A stretch of DNA of 64,000 nucleotides, taken from contig MU832639.1 of the NCBI GenBank assembly GCA_029204225.1, positions 1 to 64,000 on the forward strand. The letters run 5' to 3'. The DNA comes from Diphasiastrum complanatum (lineage: Eukaryota; Streptophyta; Lycopodiopsida; Lycopodiales; Lycopodiaceae). This document shows, piece after piece, positions 33,531 through 46,303 of the stretch. Position 1 is the first letter of the stretch. Every line of letters begins with the position of its first letter. The translations under genes were made by a program, and so were the position numbers. The notes under the pieces are model-generated. The model did no database searches. It saw nothing but the letters and a program-made list of their open reading frames with translations, and was not told the DNA's origin.

Positions 33531-36000
33531 AAGGTGGGATATGATAGCCAAGTGAAGATCTTTTAGATCCTATTACATGCAACCAAAAGGACACATGTGG
33601 AGCAAAACCAACCAACCAACAAGAAATGGCTAGTCAAAATCCTAACCACTTCACCCCCAAGCCAAGGTGACTGAATGCAAGAGAGGAGAAGATCATGGCT
33701 TCTAGAAACAAAAAAAATTATAAGTGAGTAGGTGGCCGAGTTCTTACAAGATAAATACTTCTCAAAAGCTAAGGAATATTCCCTCTAGGTCCTCACAAGG
33801 TTATTAATTACAATAGTGGCCTAGTTCGGAATGATGTGCAATAACTAATAATCTCGTACACTGGAGTACCGGTTATCCGTGTCAGGAATTATTTCGAATC
33901 CCAAATATTGGACACAGACGTAACACATTTCTCTTGTTTTTATGCATTGGTTTAAACCATCACTAACAAACCTATGATATATGGGAGTCTTACCACATTG
34001 AGCAGATTCAATTGAGTGGAGTCTAATTAGACATGGCTAGGCATTTAACTTATGGATGAACTTGCAAGCTTGATCTAGTCAAGGTTGACTCACTAGCTTG
34101 TGGGAGAGTGTTCCACTCATTTGTAAGTATCTAGCTAGGTCTAGAACTCAAGTATAGGCCAAGATGACTATTGGAGCTAGTTGCTAGTAGCTATATATGC
34201 CACTCATAAGAGATTCATGCATGCATAACAAAAATAACATCACGTCTTTATAATGAAAGGACAAGCTCAATTATAGCAAAACTGGGGAGATGGCGGAAGC
34301 AAATTTGTGAACTAGACATGTTCATGTCTTAGCTCTGATTACTAGTGTGTGCCAAAACTCATGTCAAGCTCAAAACAATGTCCTCCAGATTAAATTCAAT
34401 ATCATAACAAACATACTTCTCTTTTTGCTTAATGAAGATGAACTCATTGGGGTCAATAACCATTTTGGCTTTGTATCTCCGTGATGTGTCCCAATCGAAT
34501 TACCAGTTAGGAAAATGTATGTGGCTCTCCATTGTGGGTTCCTACACTTCTTGATTTGCATCTAATTTCATGAATTGACTTTGCCTTGTTGTTGGTTCCC
34601 TTATGGATGGATTACTAGGTTGGTTTTTTTGGCCAAGTTGGGTTATTCAACATAATATCATGGATGGTTGAGTTGGTTAATCTTTCGAAGTTGGCGTATT
34701 ACACAAGTAATTGTTAAGGTTCTAGGTGTAGCATGACTCGTCTTGACATTTGACTCAACTTAATAAGACTCAATTCTCACACATGTCAAATTAGAGATTC
34801 TCTTTTGATTCCCTACTTCAAGCCCACAGTCTAATGATGTGGTGCTTGATATTTGGCTTGATTTGAGATGAATCAGGCTAAAGTTTAAACTATTTTCCTC
34901 AAACGATGTCTCCAACTCTCTATAGTATAGGACAATCTTTGACTTGACAAGGACCCTAATTTTACGGTATTACACCCCAGAGTTTGAGTATCTATGGGCC
35001 CTCAAGTTCCAACTTACATGCACATCATTTATGACATGACTATGTAATATTTGTTATGTTTTTTTGGTTTTCCTTATGCATGGCTTATATGCCAAGCAAA
35101 CACATTGCTACATAAGTTATTTGGCCATGTATACTACCTATGGGCTTGTCCACAAGCTAGCTACTATGTATGGTGTGGCTTTTATGCCATGCATACAAAG
35201 TGCTTGGCCCTACAATGTTGTCTTCAAGTTAGTTGCTACTTGTAACACACATAACCCTTTAAATTATGTCAATAGACGTCAACTATGTATATGCTCTTTA
35301 GAATTGACTTTGGTCACAAGCTAATGTCATAACCTCCACACATAGTTTTGCCTTTGCAATGCAAAGCCAAAAAGTTTAGCGCATCACTTTCAAAGTACCA
35401 TACATCTTAATTATGAGGGATGGCCGAAAAAACGATACGCGATTGCATGACTTTTATTAATTTGAAAGTTATCCTTGAAGGGAGAGAGTACTTTCGATTT
35501 TGATTGCCATGGCGATTTGAGCCGTGCTCTCATACTCAATGGTAGTGGAGGCCTTGAGAGATGCAAGAACACAACTCTCCACAACCATCAAGCCCCCTCC
35601 ACCCCTCTTGGACGAGGTTGCAAAGTACCGTGGTAGTTGCACCGGAGAATAAGCTCAAAGTACCCTAACATTTGCAGTTTTAGTTGAGAATACACCCTTT
35701 TTGGTTATTGAATGTCATTTGTGCTTTTTAGAACTTCTATGGAGGAGTGTACATCTGATGTGACATGGGGTTGGCTGAGGGCCCCTTGGGACCGCATCAT
35801 CATCCAACGTTGGAAAAGCGTCTGTGATGATGGAGAGATCGTGATGATAGTCTCTCAAGCATACTCTATCGTTGGATAAGGGCGGGACCCTCTACTCACC
35901 CACAATCATGGTCGAATACATGTTGCTCCAAGTTATACAAGCCTACAATAGCGGTTGGGTCCATGGCTGATGGAACATAGTGTGAAAAGTTGGTGCTCTT
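33531..36000. other. non-coding, no gene recognised
   Basis: No supported coding region. Near 34330-34346 the minus strand reads TAGTAATCAGAGCTAAG, weakly like a copia primer site next to a TG-starting sequence. An LTR could therefore begin at 34346, but I found no second copy or gag. Confidence 0.4.
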
Positions 36001-36499
36001 GATTACTCTAGAGTAATGGCATGTGGCTACTATCCTCAAATTTTATATCATTCATGTTGACTTGGAGGAAAACCCCCCCCCCCCGCTTTTGCCTTTTATC
36101 TAGTCTAAGGAGATGGCCATGGTATGTATGGAATGGGCATGGGCATGGGTATGGGATGGGGCATGAGCTGGTACCAGCAGGCCGGCTTTTAAGTGGCACC
36201 AACCCCTTTAACCACATGTGCGGCCGAACGTTGAGGAGGAGGAGGCGGGGGCGGGATGCGTTGGCCAGCCACCAGTCACAGACTCGAAAGCGGGAGGAGG
36301 CGAGAGAGGCTATTGGCAGCAAAAGCGTGGAAGCGCCTCCGATACGCCTCCCCCACGTGAAGTCGGAAGCGGAGTTGAACTGGGTGGGAGGGAAGCGATG
36401 GTTGTTGTTTCCGGAGGCGCCACCTCTCCGGTGGAAGCGCATCCTCTGCCACTGGAGGGCCTCTGACAACATCCCTTTCCTTTTTCCTTCTCTTCTCCC

Positions 36500-36505
36500 T
36501 TCTTC

Positions 36506-36541
<36 letters not shown>

Positions 36542-37687
36542 GCCAGGGTTTGTACTTTGGAGCTGTTTGGCGAGAGGATTGTGATCGATCCATCGATCGA
36601 TCCATCATCATCGGGTGAGCGTGCGTGCTTCGGACTAGCAACGCTTGATTTCTTCCAAAAAAAAACTGAAAAAAATCCGGTTATTTTGCTCTATTACCTG
36701 CTTGCAGAGGCCCCATACAGCGCGCTCTGCTGCTCCACTAAAGCTATCACCAGAGGTATTGGATTCTCTGTTTTGTGAATCTTCCTATAAAGTAAAACGT
36801 TAAGGGATGAATAATCTGTGCTCTATGCGCGCCTGAGTTTACCAGGAGTTTGGTATCTGCTTGACGTCGTGCTTAATTTGTTTGCGCTTTTTGAAATGGA
36901 GAGGTAGGTTTGCCCTCAATGCGTCGGTTTACTGCACTTTCTGTTAAGCAATGTTTTTGATGCGAAGTTTTTGAGTGTTCGATGCTATGTACTCACTCTA
37001 TCTGTCGATTTTTGCGAAGATCTAAGCATCTATGTATGTGGTGCAAGCAAACATCTGTAGATTTTCTTGTGGCACATTTGATTCAGATAAGCGTTTAAAG
37101 CTCATTCTCTTTCCTTATAGGCATTGCATTCGTAGTTGACTTTTTTCCGAGCGCTAGACGCATCTGGTTTTAGTAGCAATAGGCTGTTAGAAGCTTGTTT
37201 TTCTAGCGTATTATATAAGCCAGCCAGAATGCTGTCATGGTGACAATATCGAGCAGAGACAGCAGATAATCCTCAGATCTACTCCTATTACTAGTCTTGT
37301 TTCATTATATATCCAGGTTTTTCACTTGTAGATCAATAATATTTTCCGGAACATGAAAATGTTGCAGAATCATAGATACATATGTTGTAGTCCTCTAATT
37401 AGTGGTTTTCAAGGGGAGGAGTAGGCAGCCATCATATCAGGAGTAGAACACGCTTACGAAACACCGCTCAGTACAAAAAGTTTCCTGCTCGTGTTTTCCA
37501 AAGTTCATTTTAGAATATCTAAGCACGTCGCTGTTCACATGCACGTGTCTGTAATCTAGGTGTTATAGGCAAATATTTGATTTGCATTTTAGTTCATTAT
37601 ATATATATATATATTGAAGGTGAGGGATAACTCTGTTGGAGGTCTCCAGAAACAGATTCGGGATCTTCATGTTCTGCAATTAACGAT
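36500..37687 (+). promoter_or_regulatory. promoter / 5' UTR region of the DRB gene
   Basis: A CT tract (36506-36538) followed by sequence rich in GATCCATCGATC, then a likely 5' UTR intron from the area of CACCAGAG|GTATTGG (36752) to GGTCTCCAG near 37650. CT-rich tracts are common in plant 5' leaders. Intron borders are inferred from splice-like sequences only. Confidence 0.4.
36506..36538. repeat. (CT)n microsatellite
   Basis: About 16 CT units upstream of the DRB coding region, probably in the leader. Confidence 0.9.
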
Positions 37688-39616
37688 ATGTTCAAGAATC
37701 AGCTTCAAGAGCTTGCTCAGCGGAGCTGTTTCAACCTTCCGGCATATGCTTGCATCAGAGAGGGTCCTGACCATGCTCCTCGTTTTAAAGCAACCGTAAA
37801 TTTCAACGGGGAGATATTTGAAAGTCCAAACTACTGCAACACTCTGCGACAGGCGGAACATGCAGCTGCAGAGGTTGCTCTTAACACTTTGTCTCGAAGG
37901 GGTCCATCGCAGTCACTGGCTGCACGAATTCTGGTAAGGTTCATAGAGATGTAAAGCATACGTATCAAGGACTAATTTGTGGCGTCTACTTTTACCGTCT
38001 GGATTTTATTCTTAAAATGGCCTGGTGCGTATCACTGCTTTGGCATTTGAATCAGATCATTTAATCATAACAAGAGCTATTGCAGGATGAGACTAGTGTT
38101 TGTAAAAACCTGCTTCAAGAGACTGCACAGAGGGCTGGTGTATCTTTACCAGTTTACACCACGATCAGGTCTGGACCGGGACATCTGCCAGTTTTCACCT
38201 GTATGGTTGAGGTAGCTGGCATGTCTTTTACAGGAGAGGCAGCGAAGACCAAGAAGCAAGCTGAGAAGAATGCTGCAATGGCGGCCTGGTCAGCTCTTAG
38301 GCTGTGTAAGTGCTACTGTATAATTGTTCATTGTAGTTTGGTTTCTGGATTTTCTTATAACGTTTTGAAGCAGACGTCTAGGTACATTTTCTAGCTATGA
38401 TCGTCCATAATGTCTGGATCTATTTCTTGAGATATGTAAGTACTTCTTAAATCTTCATATGTTTGAACACAGACCATTTTCAAACATCACTGAAGATGTT
38501 TTGTAACAAAAATTAAAATGAGAGTGTTATTTAAATAGTCCTACTAGAGTTAACCTTGCAACAAAGTACATCAATAATCGAATAAGGAAGTTGTTGCCAA
38601 TAATTTTGAATCACATGTTTGCATCTTCAACATTGATTATTTCTGGTTTTGTTGCAGTTGCAAACCAGGGTAACAGTACTTTACTGCTGCCTGAGTCCGA
38701 AGTGAGTGAAGAACAGGAACAGAATACCATTGCAAGAGCTTTGGCAAGAGCTCATGGCAAGGAAGAAAAGTTGGCCCTTGGCCCTTCGAAGCAGCAATTG
38801 CAGCATGTTGGTAGGTTACAGGTGCAGAGAACAATAACGGGTTCTCCATCAAGGATGAGGTCTATTTCTGGTGTTCGTGAACCCTCTGCACCCATGGGTG
38901 CAGGGGGAGTTAAGCAATATCATCCAGGAAAGTGGCTGCCAACGGAGCTTAGCATGGAACCCGTTCAAAGTCAATCACAAAGTTACTTGTACAATCAGCC
39001 ACACAGCAGCATGATAGTGGCTGGTGGACTTCCATACCGCTCTGTAACTGCATATCCTGGACAGGTCTCTACGCCAAGTTCAGTCCGCTATCTATCTGGG
39101 CTTTCCAGGGAAGCTCTAGCAGCCAATCGGGCAGCTGCGGGTCAGGCTTCGAATGCCAGCAGAGTGATTCCAACACAATTAAGAAGTGTGCCAATGACGA
39201 ATAGGAAGGATAAGCATGAAGTCTCAATCCCCATGAAAGAGCACCAGCAGGATGAGGACGAATGGCTTCACGGAGGTTCTGTAAAGTTCAGTGCTGCTGA
39301 AGGTGATATTCAAGAAACTAGTCGTGCACATCTTGCATCTTCATCTAACACTCCTTTTAACACAACGATGTGGTCACACACCTCTGATCCTTGGTGGAAT
39401 TATCGTTCATCTCAACCTTCGTCCTTTATGAGTGGTCATTTACTGCCCACAGGAGCTTCTTTGGCTCCTCCTGTGAGGGTCAGATCGGTTACTGCAGTAT
39501 GTGCAGCCCCTCCACGGGCTTCATTACACCAAGTGGAATCAGAGCAGGGAGTTAGCAACGACCCTATAGGGGACAAAGACAAAACTTGTGAAGTATTTAG
39601 TCAGCTTAGACTCTAA
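37688..39616 (+). CDS. double-stranded-RNA-binding protein, DRB2/3/5-like
   Basis: Three exons: 37688-37933 (82 codons, donor CTG|GTAAGG), 38086-38305 (acceptor ATTGCAG, donor T|GTAAGT) and 38658-39616 (acceptor GTTGCAG). Phases join cleanly to give a 474-residue protein. Residues 1-70 are the first dsRBD (MFKNQLQELAQRSCFNLPAY, PRFKATVNFNG, RQAEHAAAEVAL). Residues 86-153 are the second (CKNLLQETAQRAGVSLPVYT, HLPVFTCMVEVAG, TKKQAEKNAAMAAW). The rest is a low-complexity tail ending in a short PPVRVRSVTAVCAAPP block that resembles the conserved C-terminal motif of plant DRB2-type proteins. Known relatives bind dsRNA and help Dicer-like enzymes in small-RNA pathways. No breaks seen; it is the only full-length host gene here. 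The start ATG fits because it begins dsRBD1 exactly as in the family. Confidence 0.92.
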
Positions 39617-42029
39617 CTTCTAGAAGTGGTAGTTAATTCTTACCTCTATGAATGTTTGATTCGCCTCATTATTAGACATACTGTCGGGCTTTTCATCATC
39701 TTGCTGTGAAAATAGCTGAACACTATTATTCTGAGCTGCACAGCAAAGAGGACATGTTTACTTCATCACACATAGCCATGATATTAATGCAAATTTGACT
39801 TATGGGCTGTCATATCCCCTGGATGAATTGTAACGGTCTCAATGTGGAAAACCATCTCTCAAAGCGATGATGAGTATATATTGTGAAGACGACCTAAAAA
39901 TTCCAAGTCACAAGTTTTTAATCCTTGGAACTTGTCAAAGAGGCGGTTGCTCTGGAAGCAGACATTCATAGATGAGATTTTTGTGACAATCGTTCCTTGA
40001 CGCTTGGTTTTCTGGAAGAAGCGTGGTTCATACATTGGCATCACTTTATGTAGTTTGAGCTGTCTGGCCAGCAGGCCTTCCTATAATGCTGAAATTGCAA
40101 AACATCATGAAAGTTAGATCAAGAAACCTACTTTTGAGCATAGTCGCTCCTGTAATTGGGGCTTTTATGTCAGATAAAGGTTCTTTTCTAGATTGTACAG
40201 TTTTTGTTCATTTGAGAAAAAACTATTATTAGGGACATTTTTGTCTGTTCTTCAGAATAGGCTGTTTATTTCTAAAAATAGAACTAGGGTTTATAATGGT
40301 ATGTAGTTTCTCATTTCTTCCTGTGTTTTGCATTCAGCAAGAGTGGTCTCACAATCCATTTTAACACTTTTTCACGTGCTCTGGCTTGTAAATTTTGTTG
40401 CTGGATGTCACTCTGAAGTTCTGGGTTTTAATGTCAGATTGCAAGCAGTTGATCTTGTTTCTTTGCTGATTGTCATCTGCAAGGTCTCATGTGTTAGGCC
40501 TCAGGATGAGTGAATCATTATTCTTCCACCTGTAGAAGGGTCATCTTTATCATTCTTTGCTTCATCTTGCAAGTCTCAGCAATGCACAAGTGCTTATTTA
40601 CTTGGACATGCTTCATCACAAACACTCATATTGCACAGTAGTGGTTGGAATGACTAGGTCAGTACCCCCCTGTTTTTCTTTGTATGTTGAGGTTTTCAAA
40701 GTTTATAGACATTTGGCCTTCCAACTTTTCTTTATTCTCTCTTTCTGTGCTGGTTATCTTGGAATCTATGCATTATAGAGGAGCTTAATACTCCCTTCGC
40801 AACAAGTTTATATCTAAATTGTTACTTCACTGCTCCCAATTTAAAATGCTTTGGGGAGAGTGATATACCCAAATTTAGTTGAGAAGATTGGTCACCTCCT
40901 TGGTTGTGGATGTGAAGTCTATAAAAATATCACAACAAGGATGAGACATGAGAGAAGAAGCTGCTATATGTGCAAGTGATTGGGTGGTTAAATCTGCTCA
41001 AATTCGCTGAAAATCTATATTGATCTAGTGTTATATTTTGTTCCCTGCCCATTTCTTCTTATTTGTTTCCTAAAAGTTTTTTTTACATCAAGCTTTCGAA
41101 TTATTGGCAGCTATGGCTTCCGTGGCTCCTCATGTCTAAATGAACGCTCCACCGTTTCCAAGGTAAAATGCTATGGAAAGGGTGATACTTGAGAAGATTA
41201 AATAGTTCATTTGTTCTTGTGGATGTGAAGGGCAGGCCTGTAAGAATATCACAAGGATGAGAGAAAAGAAGCTGCTTTATCTTTATGTGAATCGGTGGTT
41301 ATCTTTGCTCAAATTCTGCAGTTGAAACTTGATATCAAATTTTTAATCTAGTGTTTTATTTGATTCTTGGCTCATTTCTTCTTTTTTGTTGCCTAAAAGT
41401 TTTGCTTCCTGTTGAGGTATTGAATGAAAGGGAGCAGGTATAGGCAGCTGTGGCTTATGGGCAGTGGTGGGGAAGTGTGTTTATTTAAAGGTGAGGTATG
41501 GGACCCAGCACTTGGATGGTGATGGGCCCTTGACTGCCATGGCAGCCAGCCACAGTTGGCAACTTGCACACCCAAATGCAATTATATATTACCTGTTCTG
41601 TCCTGGTAACTCCCAGTGACCAGTAAGTGCCCAATTCAGTACAGAAAATTTACTTATAGAAACTCTGTTACAACAGTATCTCAGCAGATAAAGTAAGTTA
41701 AAGCGATGCCAATATTTAACAATAGAAAAGTCTGCACATCTATATAATCAAACACAAACTTGTTAAAGACTCCTTGAGCAATCCATGTATCACATTCAGC
41801 TGCATTCATGTTCTGGACTTTGTTGGAAAATTTTTTTGAGAGTATTTTGTAAGATTTGCAGCAAATTTGCGATGTTTTAACTTGAACTCCAATTGGTTGC
41901 CACTCATATGTTATGATACTCTTTTATGATTAGGCAAAAACTCAAAAGTTTAGCATAGTTTGTACTAAGCTTGTTCACATAAGTAGCTAGAACAAAGAGA
42001 CATTTTGTTGAGCCAAAATCATTTATGAT
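39617..42029. other. 3' flank of the DRB gene, non-coding
   Basis: The probable DRB 3' UTR lies at the beginning. No other gene is recognised. It includes the duplicated segment listed at 40830-41405. Confidence 0.5.
40830..41405. repeat. diverged direct duplication of about 260 bp
   Basis: Copies at about 40830-41083 and 41147-41405 share AAAATGCT, GAGAAGATT, TTGTGGATGTGAAG, ATATCACAA-CAAGGATGAGA, AGAAGAAGCTGCT, TTGCTCAAATTC, CATTTCTTCTT and TTGCCTAAAAGTTTT in order. They are diverged and carry several indels, so this is not a recent event. Confidence 0.7.
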
Positions 42030-42040
42030 TAATTAAGAAT

Positions 42041-42660
42041 ATGTCATCAAATGCCACGGCATCTACACCAACAAGCAAGAGGTACTCCAATGACACATGG
42101 TGGATTGATAGTGGGGCTAGTTCTCACATTACTTTCCAAAAGAATTTCTTCTCAACTCTTGTACCTTTTGTAGGTTGTAAAAAGTCTACTCTAACAAGAA
42201 GTGATCAAGAATGTAGAATAGATGGAATGGGAACAATCTCTTCAAGTCTTGGATCCTCTAAAAGATTGGATCTAGAAAATGTACTCTATGTTCCTAATCT
42301 TACTGCTTGCTAAGTGTTGGGACAAGCAATGGATAGTGATTTAGATGTCCATTTTAAGCAAGGTGTTTGCTCTATTATGATGAATAACACTTGCAGTGTA
42401 AAGGGATTCAAGCAAGGGAGGCTATTTAAGCTTGATGCTAATGTGTTTCTTGGAAGTGTGAACATGGCTAAGGAGGAGCTTACACAAGTGGAGCTTTGGC
42501 ATAAGAGGTTGGGCCACCCCAACTTCAAATCTATGGAGATCCTCTGCACAAAGGAGCTTGAACTTGGCCTTCCAAAAGCATTTTCAAAGTGTGGAAAGAG
42601 TTGTGAGGCTTGCCATTTGCTAACTCTTCTACTAGATCTTCTAGGTCATTAGATCTCATT
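42041..42660 (+). pseudogene. copia A2 protease and gag-pre-integrase region
   Basis: Protease motif WWIDSGASSHITF at about 42101-42139, then RLDLENVLYVPNLT. A frameshift or loss follows at TAC-TGCTAAGTGTTGGGACAA. The next part has DLDVHFKQGVCSIM, LWHKRLGHPNFKSM and GKSCEACH, which give the HHCC zinc site of integrase. Integrase then decays at SLDLIHSDVHF, with stops after a run of T. No intact D,D,E core or RT follows. Confidence 0.8.
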
Positions 42661-43373
42661 CATAGTGATGTGCACTTTTTTTTCACAAGTATCTAATGGT
42701 GCATTAATGTATGTATCTTTTATTGATAATTATTCTAAATACACTTGGATTGAGCTTTTGGATTCCAAAAGTAAGATGTTTGATCAAGAATGATGTGTTC
42801 ATTCATAATGTTGAAAATTATAAACTTTCAATCTTAGAGGCAAGTTGTAAACTTCTTATGAGAGTAAGCATAGCATCCAAAGTGGACACTTATATCCATA
42901 AGCAAGTAGTTAGCCTTATTGAGATGAAAATACTTTTGATTTTAATATTAGGAAAATCAGTTGTGGTAATTTTTGGACTTATGTTTCTAGCATAAGTGAT
43001 ATTGATGATCATAGAAAGTGCACATTGTATGATTGTGTTTGTAGTGATCATCATGAGACATGGAGGTCTCAGATTTCCATCAAGGAGGAGCATGCACATA
43101 AAAAAGGAGAATGCCTCAAGGTCAAGCATCTACATAAAATTTGGAAGGAAACAAATTTGGAAGTGCTAGGATGGTGCAAAGCTCCCAAGTTCATCAAAGA
43201 AGTCAACATCAAGGAGGCACTATCATGGATATGGTGATCTCGGATCTTCATCAAACTCATTGGCTGATCTTCACACCTTTGAACCAACAAGGATCCATAT
43301 TTGAAGAACAATTCAGCCCATGGAGTCAAGCTTAAGATCATCATGCCTTTATCAAGATAGTTTTGAGGAGGAG
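42661..43373 (+). other. copia A2 integrase remnant and 3' module
   Basis: A short decayed integrase start (IHSDVHFFF) leads directly to the 3' module seen in A1: GAGGCAAGTTGTAAACTTCT (42837), GGACACTTATATCCATAAGC (42883), GAGACATGGAGGTCTCAGAT (43054). It ends in the polypurine GAGGAGGAG just before the LTR. Confidence 0.65.
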
Positions 43374-44213
43374 TGTTAGAATTGGCAAAAGCTAACTTGA
43401 TCAAATCTTGTAAATACCATAAACTTGTACCTACCATCATCAGACATGTGTGGAGCCTATTCCCACGTGTGAAGTCTATGCCTAAGTCATTTAGATGGAT
43501 CATATATTTGTACATCTCATTTAATTTGGAAACTAGTGGGTAAATTGGCCAAAACTAGTTTAGTAGTAGTAGTATGCCACTTGGCACCATTATAGTGGTA
43601 GAAAATGCTATATGACATGGGTAGTAGTGGTTTCCCATGTGTGGAATGTCAACCATAAAGTTCAGATCCATTGTATATAGATTTCATTTGAGTCAAATGT
43701 CAAATCTCCTAGATTGTAGGAGTTATCTCCTAGATTGTAGGAATCTAGAAGGTCAACAGTAGCCACCAATGATGATGTGGCAAATTAGTGGAATCTTAGC
43801 CAAAGTGGATATGGATAAGCACTATGAGCTGTCTCACACGTGCTAGATATGGCTTAGAGAGAGATTATGAAGACTTTATATATCATCCATGTGAGATTCA
43901 TTTGAAGGCTAATGATGAGAAACATTGATTTGGGAGCAATCTTGGTGTTTTCACTCTCTTAAGCAAGTTCTTTGTCGGTGAATGCTTAAAATTTATTAAG
44001 TAAACTTATTTTCTATTATCAGGTCGTATGCTTGCTTTACTTCACATGTGTGAAGCCTTTGGATTATTATTTTTGGTTGTTTTTGCTTGGATATATAGAA
44101 ATTGTCAAGTAGAAGCTAGATTTGGATGTTGGTTTTGATATAGATCAAGATTCCAAGTTACCAATCACTCTTATTGATCTTTTGTAGATCAAATTGAGTC
44201 CATTTCTCCAACA
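43374..44213 (+). repeat. 3' LTR of copia A2 (840 bp)
   Basis: Starts TGTTAGAATTGGC after the polypurine tract and ends CATTTCTCCAACA. It contains a CCCACGTGTGAAG motif near 43471 and a decayed CTTCACATGTGTGAAG at 44041. The inverted copy at 45691-46303 matches its last 610 bases. Confidence 0.85.
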
Positions 44214-44215
44214 TT

Positions 44216-45062
44216 TCACTCGTCAAGGGTAAGGTTGCCTTGCTTTCTCTCATTTTGTGCATTTTTCTTTTTGTAGCACTCGGATGCAAAGTGCCCCTTC
44301 TTTCCACAAAAGAAGCACTTTTGTTTGGCTTTGTCTTTCTTATTTCCTTTAGAGCTTGATTCTTGATCATCATCACTCTTGGACTCCATGCTTTGGATCT
44401 TCTTCTTGGACTTCATTTTGTCTTTCCTTGAGAAGTTGGCCTTCTCATCTCCATCATGTAGATTCAAAAAACCAATCCTTTGTCTCACATGTAGGATCCT
44501 ACTCTCCTCAGCCACACACACTATGGAGTTTGTCAATAGAAGGTAAGGAATCTTCTATGGCAAAAATTTGTACTATATTGGAGAAATCATCTCCAAGACC
44601 ATTTAGGATGATTTGCACAAGCACATCATCTTGAATTTTCTCACTTATGATGGAAAGTTCTTTATTGAGAGATTTTATCCTCAAGACATACACTTGAGCA
44701 CTCTCATCACTACCTCTAATGCTTTGTAGAACTTTGTTTCTAAGCATAAGCACTCTAGAGGTGTTTTTGGATTCATAAATCTCTTTCAAGGAGTACAAGC
44801 CTCCTTGGCCGAGGTACAAGATGCAACTTCTTTAAGAAGTTCATTACTAACATTCATTTTAAGACAATGTAATGCTAGCCTAGATCTCTTCTTGTACTTC
44901 ACTAGATTTTGTCCTCATTGGGGCTCTTCCTCTTCACCAAGAACAAGATCATACAAATCTTGGAGCACTAGAAGTGACTCCATTCTTACTTTCTAGATTG
45001 GATAGTTACTTGAATTCAACCTTTCACTAGCTTCAAGAAGATAGGCTCCAATTGAATCCATT
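44216..45062 (-). pseudogene. copia A2 gag, broken
   Basis: Minus-strand UBN2-type gag close to that of A1: from about 45062 (AYLLEASERLNSSNYPI, then TAG in place of the usual Trp), through frameshifts near 44900 and 44810. The open parts are 44508-44819 (NTSRVLMLRNKVLQSIRGSD) and 44216-44536 with an intact CFFCGKKGHFASEC knuckle. It ends with TGA right at the junction with the plus-strand LTR. Confidence 0.8.
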
Positions 45063-45670
45063 TTTACTAGTAACAAGTACAACAAATGTACTATTTGAAG
45101 GCTCTTCTTTTTCTCTTTCTAGAATTTAGCCACAAGGCTACTCACTTGAATCTCACAAAACTCAAGAAGTAAGATCTATAATCATCTTAAACTCAAAAAG
45201 ACTTGGGAAAGAAAATTCTACACACACTATCCTCTTGGAAAAATTTGATTTGACTCTTGGAAGTGCCTATGCCTCCCTATGATGTTTAGAACGGTTTTAG
45301 TCTCTCTCTAGAACTAAAAACATCAACCTCAAGGCTCACTCTCAGCGATTTAGAGGTTGATCAAAGATCTAACACCATTTCACATCAAATCTACAATGAG
45401 ATGATTGGATTTTTACAAAGCAAATCACTAGTTTCACTCTCACAATCTTGTTTGAAGCACAAATATGAAAAAATCACATAGATATGGCGAAAGTACAATT
45501 TCAGTAACTTCTCACACGTGTGGGAAGTACACTTGAAATTTACACACTCATTTGAACTTCAAATATTCAAGTAAACTATTGGTTAGAGTCGCCCTCCTTC
45601 AAATTGATTTTAGCACCAATGCTTTGTGCAAAATGAAGAGCTTTGGATCATTATAAAAGCTCTTAGACTT

Positions 45671-45683
45671 GGCTCTAATACCA
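45671..45683 (-). promoter_or_regulatory. primer binding site of copia A2
   Basis: TGGTATTAGAGCC on the minus strand, one substitution from the tRNA-iMet-type TGGTATCAGAGCC. It is separated from the LTR edge by a few bases (TTTCACA). Confidence 0.75.
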
Positions 45684-45690
45684 TGTGAAA

Positions 45691-46303
45691 TGTTAGAGAA
45701 ATGGACTCAATTTGTTCTACAAAAGAGTTATTGGTAACTTGGGATCTTAATCTATATCAAAACTAGCATCCAAATCTAGCTTCTACTTGACAATTCCTAT
45801 ATATCCAAGCAAGAACAGCAAAAAATAATGATCCACAGGCTTCACACGTGTGAAGTACAACAAGTGTATGGCTTGATAACAGAAAATAAGTTTACTTAAG
45901 AAATCCTAAGCATTCATCCACAAAGAACTTGCTTAAGAGAGTGAAACACCAAGATTGCTGCCAAATCAATGTTTTTCATCATTAGCCATCAAATGGATCT
46001 CACATGGATGATATATAAAATCTTCATAATCTCTCTCTAAGACATCTAATACGTGTGAGATAGCTCATATTGCTTATCCATATCCACTTTGGCTAAGATT
46101 TCACTAATTTATCACATCATCATTGGTGGCTAGTGTTGACCTTCTAGATTCCTACAATCTAGGAGATAGCTCCTACAATTTAGGAGATTTGACATTTGAC
46201 TCAAATGAAATCTATATACAATGGATCTGAACTTTATGCTTGACATTTCACACGTGAGAAACCACTCCTACCCATGTGATATAGCATTTTCTACCACTAG
46301 AAT
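45691..46303 (-). repeat. 5' LTR of copia A2, 5'-truncated
   Basis: The reverse complement matches 43374-44213 from TAGTGGTAGAAAATGCTATA to the end. About 230 bases of the LTR start are missing. It contains CACACGTGTG at 45843. Confidence 0.8.

Larger units (their letters stand above)
42030..46303. mobile_element. rearranged copia A2: two halves joined tail to tail
   Basis: The plus-strand half (protease, gag-pre-integrase, 3' module, 3' LTR) ends with its LTR at 44213. It is followed at once by a minus-strand half (gag, leader, primer site, 5' LTR fragment). Gag ends at the zinc knuckle linker (CYKKKNAQNERKQGNLTLDE) and the other half begins at the linker just before the protease (TASTPTSKRYSNDTWWIDSG). 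In element A1 these two pieces are contiguous. The halves are therefore complementary parts of one family, split at almost the same internal point. Confidence 0.75.

Noticed and set aside
34330-35000. Possible LTR starting at 34346 with a copia-like primer site on the minus strand
   Set aside because: The primer site match is weak and no second LTR, gag or purine tract was found.
36008-36641. Overlapping frames of 82-187 codons on both strands upstream of the DRB gene
   Set aside because: GC-rich leader with CT and C tracts; no domain, and the frames overlap on opposite strands.
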